Assembly (NCBI RefSeq): GCF_038594945.1
Contig: NZ_JBCFYD010000001.1
Coordinates: 496,001-560,000, forward strand
Length of the DNA: 64,000 nt
DNA from: Fodinibius sp. Rm-B-1B1-1
GTDB lineage: Bacteria; Bacteroidota; Rhodothermia; Balneolales; Balneolaceae
Direction of reading: 5' to 3'
In this document: positions 52,513 to 60,410 of the stretch, in pieces
Numbering within the stretch: the first letter of the stretch is position 1
How the letters are laid out: each line of letters starts with the position of its first letter
Made by a program: the position numbers and the translations under genes
The notes under the pieces: generated by a model
Told to the model about the DNA's origin: nothing
Database searches by the model: none
What the model saw: only the letters and a program-made list of their open reading frames with translations

Positions 52513-53227
52513 TGTTGTTAATTAGGTCACTATGTAGTCGATACCCTGCACCCCGAATCGTTTCAATCACCTGAGAATGATCCTCCAAGAATATTTTCCC
52601 GCATTCATCAAACGATTCGGCCAACTTCTGGCGCAGTGTTGAAATTGTAGCTTCAATGGTGTTATCGCTCACGTGGTAGGCCGAGCCCCAGACCCGCTCG
52701 GCTAATTGCGTCTTTGAAAACACCGTTTCCGGCTCTCCAAGCAACAGTTCCAACAGAATAAATTCTTTGGGCCTGAGCGAACGCTTAATACCGCATACTT
52801 TTACCCAGTGTTTGCGCGCATCCAACTCAATGGGCCCTACCGAGACCACCTCATCGTTCTGCATCTCCGAGGACCGTCGTCCCAATGCCCGAACGCGGGC
52901 CAGCAGCTCTTCAAACGAAAACGGCTTGCCCATATAATCATCGGCGCCCGCATCAAGGCCTGACACTTTGTGATCCAAATCCCCCAGGGCCGTTAGCATG
53001 AGAACGGGGAAGGTCCGCTCTTCCGCCCGCCAATGCTCCAGAATTTGCTTGCCGTCCCGATGGGGCAACCGCCAGTCCAGGATCACCATGTCGTAATCAT
53101 TGACCAGTCCCTGCAGCTCAGCCTCCTCTCCGTCGTGCATCACTTCCACTACATGCCCTTCTTCTTCCAGTCCACGCTTGAGGGAACGGGCAAGCTGTTT
53201 TTCATCTTCGACTAATAATATCCACAT
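52505..53227 (-). CDS. OmpR-family response regulator, CusR/CopR-like
   Basis: 240 residues with phospho-acceptor D51 (VILDWRLPHRDG), a Lys in the LMLTALGDLDHKVSGLDAGADDYMGKPF region, and a C-terminal winged helix (RPKEFILLELLLGEP, VSDNTIEATISTLRQKL). Such regulators bind as dimers to tandem direct repeats 11 bases apart. Exactly such repeats (TTTAAG-N5-TTTAAG) lie in the intergenic space to copA and before three more metal operons, making this protein the likely binder. This is an inference from family, spacing and location. Confidence 0.93.
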   Translation of the reverse strand: MWILLVEDEKQLARSLKRGLEEEGHVVEVMHDGEEAELQGLVNDYDMVILDWRLPHRDGKQILEHWRAEERTFPVLMLTALGDLDHKVSGLDAGADDYMGKPFSFEELLARVRALGRRSSEMQNDEVVSVGPIELDARKHWVKVCGIKRSLRPKEFILLELLLGEPETVFSKTQLAERVWGSAYHVSDNTIEATISTLRQKLAESFDECGKIFLEDHSQVIETIRGAGYRLHSDLINNNE

Positions 53228-53290
53228 ACTACTAACTTTCTGATTATTTAAATAACGACCTAAAGATAAAAGATGCTGACCAATAATGTT

Positions 53291-53323
53291 TTAAGCTTGA
53301 TTTAAGGTTTACCCCTTATATTG
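53291..53323 (+). promoter_or_regulatory. Copper-type promoter D: TTTAAG-N5-TTTAAG plus TATATT, before copA
   Basis: TTTAAG copies start at 53291 and 53302; after ten bases comes TATATT (53318-53323). It lies in the 156-base divergent space between the response regulator and copA, so it could control both directions. Spacing to the -10 hexamer is one base shorter than at promoters A, B and C. Confidence 0.75.
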
Positions 53324-53383
53324 CGGCACTATCTCAGAATCATATTGCTATAACACTGAATAAAAGAGGACATATAACCAGCT

Positions 53384-55180
53384 ATGAGTGAAGATAATAA
53401 CATGACACGCCGTCGCTTTCTACGTTATACCGCCTCAATGGCGGCATTTGCAGGAGTAAGCTCCATCTTGCCAGGTTATGCCCTTGGCGGATTTAACACC
53501 ACAAACGAAAACGTACTCACTCCCCAGGGACCGGACAACGTTATTGATCTGACCATCGGCAAAATGGCACACCAGATCGATGGAAAGCGAGGAGAAGCCA
53601 TCGGTATTAATGGAACGGTACCTGCCCCGCTCATTCGCCTCAAAGAAGGGCAAGACGTACTGCTTCGAGTAACCAACAAGCTGGATGATACGACTTCTAT
53701 CCACTGGCACGGAATCCTGTTGCCTTTCCAGATGGATGGCGTACCTGGCGTTAGTTTTGACGGCATCGCCCCCGGTGAAACCTTTGAATATCGCTATCCA
53801 GTGCGACAGAGTGGTACCTACTGGTATCACAGCCACTCGGGCCTGCAGGAACAGCTCGGCCATTACGGTCCCATGATTATCGACCCGGCCGATGAAGATC
53901 CGGTCGAATACGACCGTGAGTACCCGATCGTACTCTCCGACTGGACCTTTGAAGATCCCCACGACGTATTGGCACACAGCGTGAAGCAGGAAGGGTACTA
54001 TAATTATCAGAAGCGAGACCTCGGAGAATTTATCAATGATGTCAAAGAAGATGGGTTTGGTAATGCTGTTAAGGATTATCTCTCCTTTGGCAAGATGCGG
54101 ATGAGCGCCACGGATCTGCTGGATGTAACCAGTGCGACCTATACGTATCTGATGAATGGACGTGGTCCCAATTCTAACTGGAACGCCTTGTTCAAAAAAG
54201 GTGAAAAAGTGCGCCTGCGATTTATCAATGCTTCTGCCGGGACCACGGCCTTTGATGTTCGCATTCCCGGCCTGGAGATGACGGTGGTAGCCGCCGACGG
54301 CCAAAATGTGGAGGCGGTACCCATCGAAGAATTCCGTATCGGTATTGCTGAGACTTATGACGTGATTGTCGAACCCAAAGAAGAAAAACCCTATACCATT
54401 TTTGCCGAATCCCTGGACCGTAGTGGCTACGCCCGTGGCACACTTGCGCCGCGCGAAGGGATGGAAGCGCCGGTACCTGAGCTTCGCCCCCGTCCCAAAC
54501 GCAGCATGAGAGACATGGGCATGATGATGGCTATGGGCGACATGGAGGGTATGGACCATGGCGATATGAACCACGGAGATATGGATCATAGCGATATGCA
54601 AATGCCGGCCATGAAGAAGACCCCCGTAAAACACGGCCCCGACAAGCACGGGCCGGGGGCAGCGGCCGTTGCCCAAAACCAGTTTGACCGGCTCGATGAA
54701 CCCGGTATTGGTCTTGGCAACGACGGACGAAAAGTACTGGTCTATAACGATCTAAAAAGCCTGCGTCCCAACAAAGACACCCGCGATGCCCAGCGTGAAG
54801 TAGAACTACACCTAACCGGCAATATGGAACGCTACATGTGGTCGTTCGACGGCGAGCAGTTTCATGAAGTGGATGGTCCCATTGAATTTACCCACAACGA
54901 GCGGCTCCGGCTCACGCTGGTCAATGACACCATGATGGAACACCCGATTCACCTACACGGCATGTGGATGGAGCTGGAAAACGGAAACGGGCAATACAAT
55001 CCCCGCCAGCATACCCTGCTCGTACAACCTGCGCAGCGGATTTCGGCCCTCATTACGCCACGTGACAAAGGGCGTTGGGCCTTCCACTGCCACATCCTCT
55101 ACCACATGGAACGCGGCATGTTTCGCGTGGTCCAGGTGGCCGACGAAGACGGCAGCATCTACGGACAGGACTATTCGTAA
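53384..55180 (+). CDS. copA: Copper resistance multicopper oxidase CopA
   Basis: A Tat signal, TRRRFLRYTASMAAFAG, precedes the three cupredoxin domains. Copper ligands are IHWHGI, YWYHSHSGLQ, HPIHLHGM and FHCHILYHMERGM. Between about 378 and 410 is a Met/His-rich insert (for example GMDHGDMNHGDMDH), typical of CopA/PcoA. It oxidises or sequesters periplasmic copper. It is transcribed behind promoter D and followed by CopB after 57 bases. Domain order and length (598) are as expected. Confidence 0.95.
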   Translation: MSEDNNMTRRRFLRYTASMAAFAGVSSILPGYALGGFNTTNENVLTPQGPDNVIDLTIGKMAHQIDGKRGEAIGINGTVPAPLIRLKEGQDVLLRVTNKLDDTTSIHWHGILLPFQMDGVPGVSFDGIAPGETFEYRYPVRQSGTYWYHSHSGLQEQLGHYGPMIIDPADEDPVEYDREYPIVLSDWTFEDPHDVLAHSVKQEGYYNYQKRDLGEFINDVKEDGFGNAVKDYLSFGKMRMSATDLLDVTSATYTYLMNGRGPNSNWNALFKKGEKVRLRFINASAGTTAFDVRIPGLEMTVVAADGQNVEAVPIEEFRIGIAETYDVIVEPKEEKPYTIFAESLDRSGYARGTLAPREGMEAPVPELRPRPKRSMRDMGMMMAMGDMEGMDHGDMNHGDMDHSDMQMPAMKKTPVKHGPDKHGPGAAAVAQNQFDRLDEPGIGLGNDGRKVLVYNDLKSLRPNKDTRDAQREVELHLTGNMERYMWSFDGEQFHEVDGPIEFTHNERLRLTLVNDTMMEHPIHLHGMWMELENGNGQYNPRQHTLLVQPAQRISALITPRDKGRWAFHCHILYHMERGMFRVVQVADEDGSIYGQDYS

Positions 55181-55237
55181 GTACATCCAACGAGCCTTAA
55201 CGAACGAATTCTTTCTGACATACAAAATTGCACCATA

Positions 55238-56002
55238 ATGACCATGATTAAACGCACCTCATCATTCATTCTCACTATTTTCGCTATCATCATAATCACC
55301 GGCAGTTCGGCCTTTGCCCAAAAAGCACCTGAGTTCAGCAACGACTTGATGATGGACGATAAAACCTACGTCTATCTGATTGCTGAAAAGTTGGAGTACC
55401 GCAGCGTTAGCGGCGTCAATCCCCTGATGTGGGAAGTGCAAGGGTATGTAGGCAAAGATCTGAACAAATTATGGTTTAAATCTCACGGCGAAGCGCTGAC
55501 CACCGAGAGCGAAGCCGAAATGGAATTCCAAGGCCTCTACAGTCGGGCCATTGGTCCTTATTTTGACATTCAGGGAGGAATAAGATACGACCTGGCCTAT
55601 GAAGATGGGGGCAACAAGTCCAGAGGTTTTGCGGTAATTGGCCTGCAAGGCATGGCCCCCTATTTCTTCCACGTTGATGGCGGTATGTTTGTCAGCGAGG
55701 ACGGTGATATTTCGGCCTCATTGGAAGCGGAGTATGACCTACTATTTACGCAACGACTGATCGGTCAGCCGATCTTCGAAACCAGTGTGGCCCTGCAGGA
55801 TGTTCCGGAATGGGGCGTCGGATCCGGATTTAACGACATCGGGCTCGGCTTCCGGCTCCGTTACGAGTTCGTCCGGGAATTTGCTCCCTATATCGGCATC
55901 AACTGGGAACGCAAGCTGGGCGAAACCGCCGATATGGCTCGCGCTGAAGGCGGACATGTGAGTAACCTGAGTTTGCTCGGCGGCGTTCGCATGTGGTTTT
56001 AA
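55238..56002 (+). CDS. copB: Copper resistance protein B, outer-membrane type
   Basis: A signal peptide (SFILTIFAIIIITGSSAFAQ) is followed by a beta-barrel protein. The start of the mature part has VYLIAEKLEYRSVSGVNPLMWEVQGYVG, and later blocks DLNKLWFKSHGEAL and PYFDIQGGIRYDL match the CopB/PcoB family, with the end LSLLGGVRMWF closing the barrel. It works with CopA in the outer membrane to handle copper. It lacks the long Met-rich N-terminal insert of some family members. It is probably in one operon with copA. Confidence 0.92.
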   Translation: MTMIKRTSSFILTIFAIIIITGSSAFAQKAPEFSNDLMMDDKTYVYLIAEKLEYRSVSGVNPLMWEVQGYVGKDLNKLWFKSHGEALTTESEAEMEFQGLYSRAIGPYFDIQGGIRYDLAYEDGGNKSRGFAVIGLQGMAPYFFHVDGGMFVSEDGDISASLEAEYDLLFTQRLIGQPIFETSVALQDVPEWGVGSGFNDIGLGFRLRYEFVREFAPYIGINWERKLGETADMARAEGGHVSNLSLLGGVRMWF

Positions 56003-56051
56003 TGGTTGATTCTACTTTAATTAATATTAAACAACACAGTGGTGAGATCTT

Positions 56052-56273
56052 ATGCATGATTTCAATTTCTTTGGAGGTGGATGGATGATGTTTATCTGGT
56101 GGTTTCTAGTTATCGCGCTGGTCATAGTTGCTGTCCGGGCCGTAATGAACTCTGGTCCAGCCAGTCAGACTCAGCCTAAAGAAACACCGATGGAAATCCT
56201 TAAACGCCGGTATGCTGAGGGCGAAATTGATGAAGAGGAATTTAATAAGAGAAAAAATGAATTACTTAAGTGA
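56052..56273 (+). CDS. SHOCT-type mini membrane protein
   Basis: 73 residues: an aromatic start (HDFNFFGGGWMMFIWWF), one span, then LKRRYAEGEIDEEEFNKRK, the SHOCT segment. This is the third such gene in the island, here directly after copA-copB. The function is unknown; co-occurrence with copper operons is the only clue. Confidence 0.8.
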   Translation: MHDFNFFGGGWMMFIWWFLVIALVIVAVRAVMNSGPASQTQPKETPMEILKRRYAEGEIDEEEFNKRKNELLK

Positions 56274-56400
56274 TTATAACTGATATAGTTATTTATTAAT
56301 CAAGTACTTTAATATCCCATTATAATCTAATACCATGCGCCCGGTTTGAACGACTGGGCGTATGCACTTGAAAGCAAAAATTTAGCAACCATTATTACTT

Positions 56401-57606
56401 ATGGATTTTTTAAGTCTATACGGTGAATCAGCAAAAACGGCACTGGGTTTTTTCTGGAAAGCCGGCTGGGCTTTTGTGCTGGGCTACTTTGTGAGCGGTA
56501 TGATCCAGGCCTTTGTCCCCAAGAAAGAGCTTACCAAATATATGGGAGAAGCTGATTTCAAAAGTATTTCACTGTCCACTTTCTTTGGAGCGGCTTCCTC
56601 GTCCTGCTCGTTTGCTGCATTAGCAGCAGCACGGGCCCTCATCAAAAAGGGAGCTCATTTTATTGCCGGTGTGGCTTTCATGTTTGCATCCACAAATCTT
56701 GTTATTGAGCTTGGAATATTGATTTTAATCTTCCTGGGATGGCAGTTTTTAGCCGCGGAACTTATTGGGGGACTTGTACTTATTGCTATAAGCAGCCTGC
56801 TCATCAAATGGACCTATCCCGACAGCTGGCTGGAGGCCGCCCGGGAGAAAGTAGAAAGCGAAGGGGACGAGCTGATCGAAGACTTTGACTGGAAAAAACG
56901 CATCAAAAGTAAAGAAGGGTGGCAACTGGTAGGTCACAAATTTGTCAATGACTGGAAGATGGCCTGGGAGGATATCCTGATTGGATTTACTATTGCCGGC
57001 TTTGTGGCCGTGCTGGTCCCCGAATCGTTCTGGGCGAGCCTTTTTCTGACGGAAGCTCAGCACCTGCCCGGCTGGCTGGTAACCTTGGAGAATGCCCTTG
57101 TAGCTCCTTTTGTAGCAGCTGCTACCTTTATTGGTTCTATGGGAAATATTCCCCTGGCAACAGTCTTGAATCAAAACGGAGTCCTCTTTGCCGGTATCAT
57201 GGGCTTCATCTATTCTGATCTGATGGTACCACCGCTTGTTCACATCAATGCCAAATACTACGGCTGGCGGGTAGCGCTTTATATAGCCGGTGTGATGTTT
57301 GTTAGTATTGTTCTTACAGCACTCATCTTAAACGGACTCTTCTCATTTCTGGACATCGTCCCCGAAAGCAGGCGGGTCGTATCGGAGATCACCCAATTCA
57401 AAATTGACTATACCTTCTGGATGAATCTCATTTTTATCTGGATAGCCGGCATACTTATATGGCTGCATAAAAAGTACATGCAGACCCATGGAATGAAAAT
57501 GATGGATATGGAAGGCGGCGGAAAGATCAAGAGAATTGCTGTCTCCATATTTATTATCATTAATGTTTTAGGATTATCAGCATTCGCATATACGCAACTG
57601 TTATAA
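56401..57606 (+). CDS. Permease of the ArsP/DUF318 type
   Basis: A 401-residue protein with about eight spans in two halves. Half one has FFGAASSSCSFAALAAARAL and GVAFMFASTNLVIELGILI; half two has FIGSMGNIPLATVLNQNGVL and IYSDLMVPPLVHIN. This matches the permease family PF03773, which includes ArsP, exporter of trivalent organoarsenicals. The Cys in SSSCS is a candidate substrate site. The metal or metalloid moved here is not known. It lies 18 bases before a DUF2231 gene. Confidence 0.88.
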   Translation: MDFLSLYGESAKTALGFFWKAGWAFVLGYFVSGMIQAFVPKKELTKYMGEADFKSISLSTFFGAASSSCSFAALAAARALIKKGAHFIAGVAFMFASTNLVIELGILILIFLGWQFLAAELIGGLVLIAISSLLIKWTYPDSWLEAAREKVESEGDELIEDFDWKKRIKSKEGWQLVGHKFVNDWKMAWEDILIGFTIAGFVAVLVPESFWASLFLTEAQHLPGWLVTLENALVAPFVAAATFIGSMGNIPLATVLNQNGVLFAGIMGFIYSDLMVPPLVHINAKYYGWRVALYIAGVMFVSIVLTALILNGLFSFLDIVPESRRVVSEITQFKIDYTFWMNLIFIWIAGILIWLHKKYMQTHGMKMMDMEGGGKIKRIAVSIFIIINVLGLSAFAYTQLL

Positions 57607-57624
57607 TTAATAGAAACTCTTGTT

Positions 57625-58698
57625 ATGGAATTAATTCCCGAATGGGCACCCAATATTCACCCGATCCTTGTTCATTTCCCAATAGCCATTATTCTGCTGG
57701 CGGTATTGATGGACTTGTTAAACTTCTTTCTACCCGATAACTGGTGGGATGATCTAAAAACAACGATCCTTTACGGAGTTGGCGCTGTTTCGGCTATTGC
57801 CGCTTACTATACGGGCAACCTTGCGGCCAACAGCGTGTTTCTGCCGTCGGGAGCGCAATCAATCTTAACCGAACATAGCGACTGGGCTCTCTGGACGGTA
57901 TGGTTTTTCGGTATCTACGCCATACTACGGATCTTGCTCCACTGGTATCAAAAAATAGATCAGCAGGCCATTCGAATCGGGCTGTTTGTCCTTGCATTGC
58001 CTGGGGTATTCTTCCTCTATGAAACCGGCGATCACGGTGCACAATTGGTCTTTGGCTATGGCGCCGGCACCGGGCAGTTGTTACAACAGGAGGAAAGCAC
58101 TTCTGTCGCAACCGACAGCCTGATGGCTGAAACAGGTACCACGTTCACCGTTCAGGAAAACGGCAATTGGTCATGGGAAATGGGGCCCAATGCGGTGAGC
58201 GCACTGCTCGAAAATTTCCACTGGCTGGAAGGCTCTATTCAGGATCTGCAACCCGCTGTAGTTAAAAGCGACAACAACTATCTGCTGCAGTTGAGCGGAG
58301 ACTCCCTGTCGAATTTCTTTACCGGCCATAATTCCTTCCAAAACGTGCAAGTAGATTACTACCTGGACCTGTCTGATTTTGAGGGAGATATTTCGCTCGT
58401 TAACCACGTGCAGGATGCCCAAAACTATGATTTTGTGACCTTAACTTCCGATGGCAAAATATCCCAAGGTCGGGTTAGTGACGGCAACCGTGAAGTATTT
58501 GCAGAGGAGTCCTACTCCGCTTCAGGGATGCTATTTATTCGCACTGTGGGCAACGGCACGCATTTCCGGGGTTATATCAACAAAGAGATGGTTGTTCATG
58601 GCCATGGGGATGCCCCTGAGGCCGGAAGTGTGGGGCTAAAGCTAAATGGAACTGGAACCATACTTATTGATCGAATGACCTTAACGCAACTCAATTAA
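57625..58698 (+). CDS. DUF2231 membrane protein with C-terminal extracytoplasmic beta domain
   Basis: The N-terminal 155 residues are DUF2231: HPILVHFPIAIILLAVLMDL, then three further spans and GDHGAQLVFGYGAG. A linker of about 20 residues leads to a C-terminal beta-rich domain (about 175-357) resembling sugar-binding or DUF1080-like jelly rolls, ending RMTLTQLN. The His residues in the membrane part may bind heme or metal. It is followed by an NTF2-like gene 18 bases away. Function is unknown. Confidence 0.8.
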   Translation: MELIPEWAPNIHPILVHFPIAIILLAVLMDLLNFFLPDNWWDDLKTTILYGVGAVSAIAAYYTGNLAANSVFLPSGAQSILTEHSDWALWTVWFFGIYAILRILLHWYQKIDQQAIRIGLFVLALPGVFFLYETGDHGAQLVFGYGAGTGQLLQQEESTSVATDSLMAETGTTFTVQENGNWSWEMGPNAVSALLENFHWLEGSIQDLQPAVVKSDNNYLLQLSGDSLSNFFTGHNSFQNVQVDYYLDLSDFEGDISLVNHVQDAQNYDFVTLTSDGKISQGRVSDGNREVFAEESYSASGMLFIRTVGNGTHFRGYINKEMVVHGHGDAPEAGSVGLKLNGTGTILIDRMTLTQLN

Positions 58699-58716
58699 TC
58701 ATTTTAAAACTATATT

Positions 58717-59166
58717 ATGTTTACACGAATATCACTAACTGCAGTTTGTCTGTTTATAATCGGAACATCCATTGCTATAGGACAAGATTCTCCTACAGAG
58801 AGAAATGTAATTAAGACGCTTGATGCATTCCACCAAGCCATTATTGAGAACGACAGTCAAGCAGCCCAGAATCTACTCTCAGAATCAGTCCGAATCCTGG
58901 AAGGCGGAAATATCGAAACTAAGGAGGAATACTTGTCTCACCATTTTCATTCTGATGGAAAATTTCTGAGTGCCATGAAACGTGAAGTTGAATCACGTAA
59001 TGTTTCGATTGATAAAAATACCGCCTGGGTCTCAACTCAAACCCATACCTGGGGCACCTATAGCGATAGAAAATTAGATCTTAGCAGTCTTGAACTGGCT
59101 GTCCTGAAAAAGGTAGAAGGCAACTGGAAAATCTCCGCGCTTCACTGGTCGTCTAGCAATAATTAA
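58717..59166 (+). CDS. Exported NTF2/SnoaL-like protein
   Basis: A signal peptide (LTAVCLFIIGTSIAIGQD) and then a 125-residue NTF2-like fold: VIKTLDAFHQAIIENDSQAAQNLL, VRILEGGNIETKEEYLSHH, then strands ending NWKISALHWSSS. The pocket contains several His. No catalytic residues are assigned. Such proteins often occur in metal operons in this phylum; the ligand is unknown. It ends before the MerR-type promoter at 59173. Confidence 0.8.
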   Translation: MFTRISLTAVCLFIIGTSIAIGQDSPTERNVIKTLDAFHQAIIENDSQAAQNLLSESVRILEGGNIETKEEYLSHHFHSDGKFLSAMKREVESRNVSIDKNTAWVSTQTHTWGTYSDRKLDLSSLELAVLKKVEGNWKISALHWSSSNN

Positions 59167-59172
59167 TATTAT

Positions 59173-59203
59173 TTGACTCTCGACCATGGTACAGGCCTTA
59201 TAT
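59173..59203 (+). promoter_or_regulatory. MerR-type promoter/operator with 19-base spacer
   Basis: TTGACT at 59173-59178, a 19-base spacer, then TTATAT at 59198-59203. The spacer holds the dyad CT-n2-ACCATGGT-n2-AG at its centre. An over-long 19-base spacer with a dyad between -35 and -10 is the hallmark of MerR-activated promoters such as the mer promoter. It precedes the 48-residue Cys-rich gene and may also serve the merR gene. Confidence 0.75.
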
Positions 59204-59244
59204 TATAGGTGAATTGCATTCTATAATAAACAAAAGATATTGTT

Positions 59245-59391
59245 ATGCCACTTAAAAAAGGAGAAGTTTACCGGTGTCCCGATGACAGTTGCGGATGCGA
59301 AGTCACGGTTACCAAAGGAGCACCCAGCGACTGCTCGGGAATGCAAAACCCGACTTGTTGCTGTGGGAAAACGATGGAAAAGGTTAATTAA
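59245..59391 (+). CDS. 48-residue Cys-rich mini-protein under a MerR-type promoter
   Basis: The frame runs from ATG 59245 to TAA 59391. The protein begins MPLKKGEVYRCPDDSCGCEV and has eight Cys: CPDDSCGC in the first part, one Cys in DCSG, then CCC in PTCCCGK near the end. The pattern resembles a small zinc-ribbon or metallothionein-like metal-binding protein. It is the first gene after the mer-type promoter and ends before a hairpin terminator, so it would be strongly expressed when metal is present. No name is assigned; a mercury or cadmium buffer is an inference. Confidence 0.75.
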   Translation: MPLKKGEVYRCPDDSCGCEVTVTKGAPSDCSGMQNPTCCCGKTMEKVN

Positions 59392-59398
59392 AAACTTT

Positions 59399-59445
59399 AC
59401 TGGGGTGACATCTTTTCTAGGTGCCATCCCCAGTTTATTTATTAT
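59399..59445 (+). terminator. Terminator after the Cys-rich mini-protein
   Basis: An interrupted stem pairs ACTGGGG (59399-59405) with CCCCAGT (59428-59434), with inner pairing TGACA/TGCCA. It is followed by a T-rich run (TTATTTATTATATTTTT) up to the merR start, so read-through to merR would be reduced. Confidence 0.55.
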
Positions 59446-59457
59446 ATTTTTCTTCAT

Positions 59458-59916
59458 ATGAGAGAAGACATGAACCAAAAGTATGAGGGCATCACCACGT
59501 TTAAAATCGGGGAAGTAGCCCACCGGGCGGGGGTCAACAAAGAAACGGTTCGTTATTATGAGGAGCGGGAACTGATTCCCAAACCAGACCGACGCCGTTC
59601 CGGCTACCGGATCTTTACACAGCGACACATCGATCAAATCCGATTTATTAAGCGGGCACAACAGCTAGGGTTTACCCTCAGCGAAATTAAGGAGCTACTG
59701 GAGCTGCGTTTGGATGAAGATACCACCTGTTCGGAAATTAAACAGGAGGCCCAAGAAAAATACCAAGATGTCAAAGAGAAGATTGAAGACCTGCAACACA
59801 TTAAGGAAATCCTGATTGAGCTGATCGACTCATGCGCCGGGGAAGGACCCAAAGGAGATTGCCCAATTCTTGGCGCCCTCGAAGGAGAGACAGAAACCGG
59901 TAAACAGCTAAGATAA
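59458..59916 (+). CDS. merR: MerR, mercury-responsive regulator
   Basis: 152 residues: helix-turn-helix KIGEVAHRAGVNKETVRYYEERELI, then the long dimer helix and the Cys set C91 (TTCSEIK), C126 and C135 (DSCAGEGPKGDCPIL). Spacing of 35 and 9 is identical to canonical MerR (82, 117, 126), which forms the three-coordinate Hg(II) site between the two subunits. It should activate the 19-base-spacer promoter at 59173. A start at ATG 59470 is also possible. Confidence 0.93.
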   Translation: MREDMNQKYEGITTFKIGEVAHRAGVNKETVRYYEERELIPKPDRRRSGYRIFTQRHIDQIRFIKRAQQLGFTLSEIKELLELRLDEDTTCSEIKQEAQEKYQDVKEKIEDLQHIKEILIELIDSCAGEGPKGDCPILGALEGETETGKQLR

Positions 59917-59960
59917 CCACCTTCAGTAATAGGTATGGACAGTTTAAATTTTTATTTAAG

Positions 59961-59974
59961 TATTTAATTAAATA
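59961..59974. promoter_or_regulatory. Candidate operator before the CadC-like gene, 14-base palindrome
   Basis: TATTTAATTAAATA is a perfect palindrome 56 bases before the ATG of the ArsR-type gene, flanked by TAAG and AAGT. It is a typical AT-rich ArsR/SmtB operator candidate. The flanking sequence is also AT-rich, so chance symmetry is possible. Confidence 0.4.
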
Positions 59975-60029
59975 AGTAAATTATAATACTTATGTTGTAA
60001 TAATAAAACGCAACCAACAGCCAGTATTT

Positions 60030-60410
60030 ATGAGCAAGCAAGAATGTATTCGTGAGGTCGCCGACCTAAACCAGATTAACCGTTGTATTGATTCCCTGGA
60101 AGAAGTAGAAGGATCTATTGACCGGTTAACTAATATTCTGAAACTGGCAGCCAACGACGTGCGCCTTAAGATCCTTTATCTGCTTAGCAAAGAAGAGCAC
60201 CTTTGTCCCTGTGACCTGAGTGATATCCTGGATATGAGCGTGCCGGCCATCTCCCAGCACCTGCGAAAACTGAAAGACGGGGGACTGGTGGAAACCGAGC
60301 GCGACGGACAAACCATTTTTTACTCGCTGAATCCGCTATTTAATGAGATTCTTTCACCCAATTTTGATCACATTAAAGACAACAATATCCTGGAGGTGTT
60401 AGCCGCATGA
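60030..60410 (+). CDS. ArsR-family repressor, CadC-like Cys arrangement
   Basis: 126 residues with a winged-helix core (VRLKILYLLSKEEHLCPCDLSDIL, MSVPAISQHLRKLKDGGL). C59 and C61 (LCPCDL) match the CadC pair C58-V-C60. C6 and C19 in the N-terminal arm could complete a thiolate site. Metals that fit are Cd, Pb, Bi or Hg. Its stop overlaps the start of the MerT-MerP fusion gene by four bases, so it probably represses the mer operon together with, or in place of, MerR. Confidence 0.88.
   Translation: MSKQECIREVADLNQINRCIDSLEEVEGSIDRLTNILKLAANDVRLKILYLLSKEEHLCPCDLSDILDMSVPAISQHLRKLKDGGLVETERDGQTIFYSLNPLFNEILSPNFDHIKDNNILEVLAA

Noticed and set aside
53435-54676. A 413-residue minus-strand frame opposite copA
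   Set aside because: It is the antisense of the conserved CopA copper-ligand regions, with no motif, start context or neighbours of its own.
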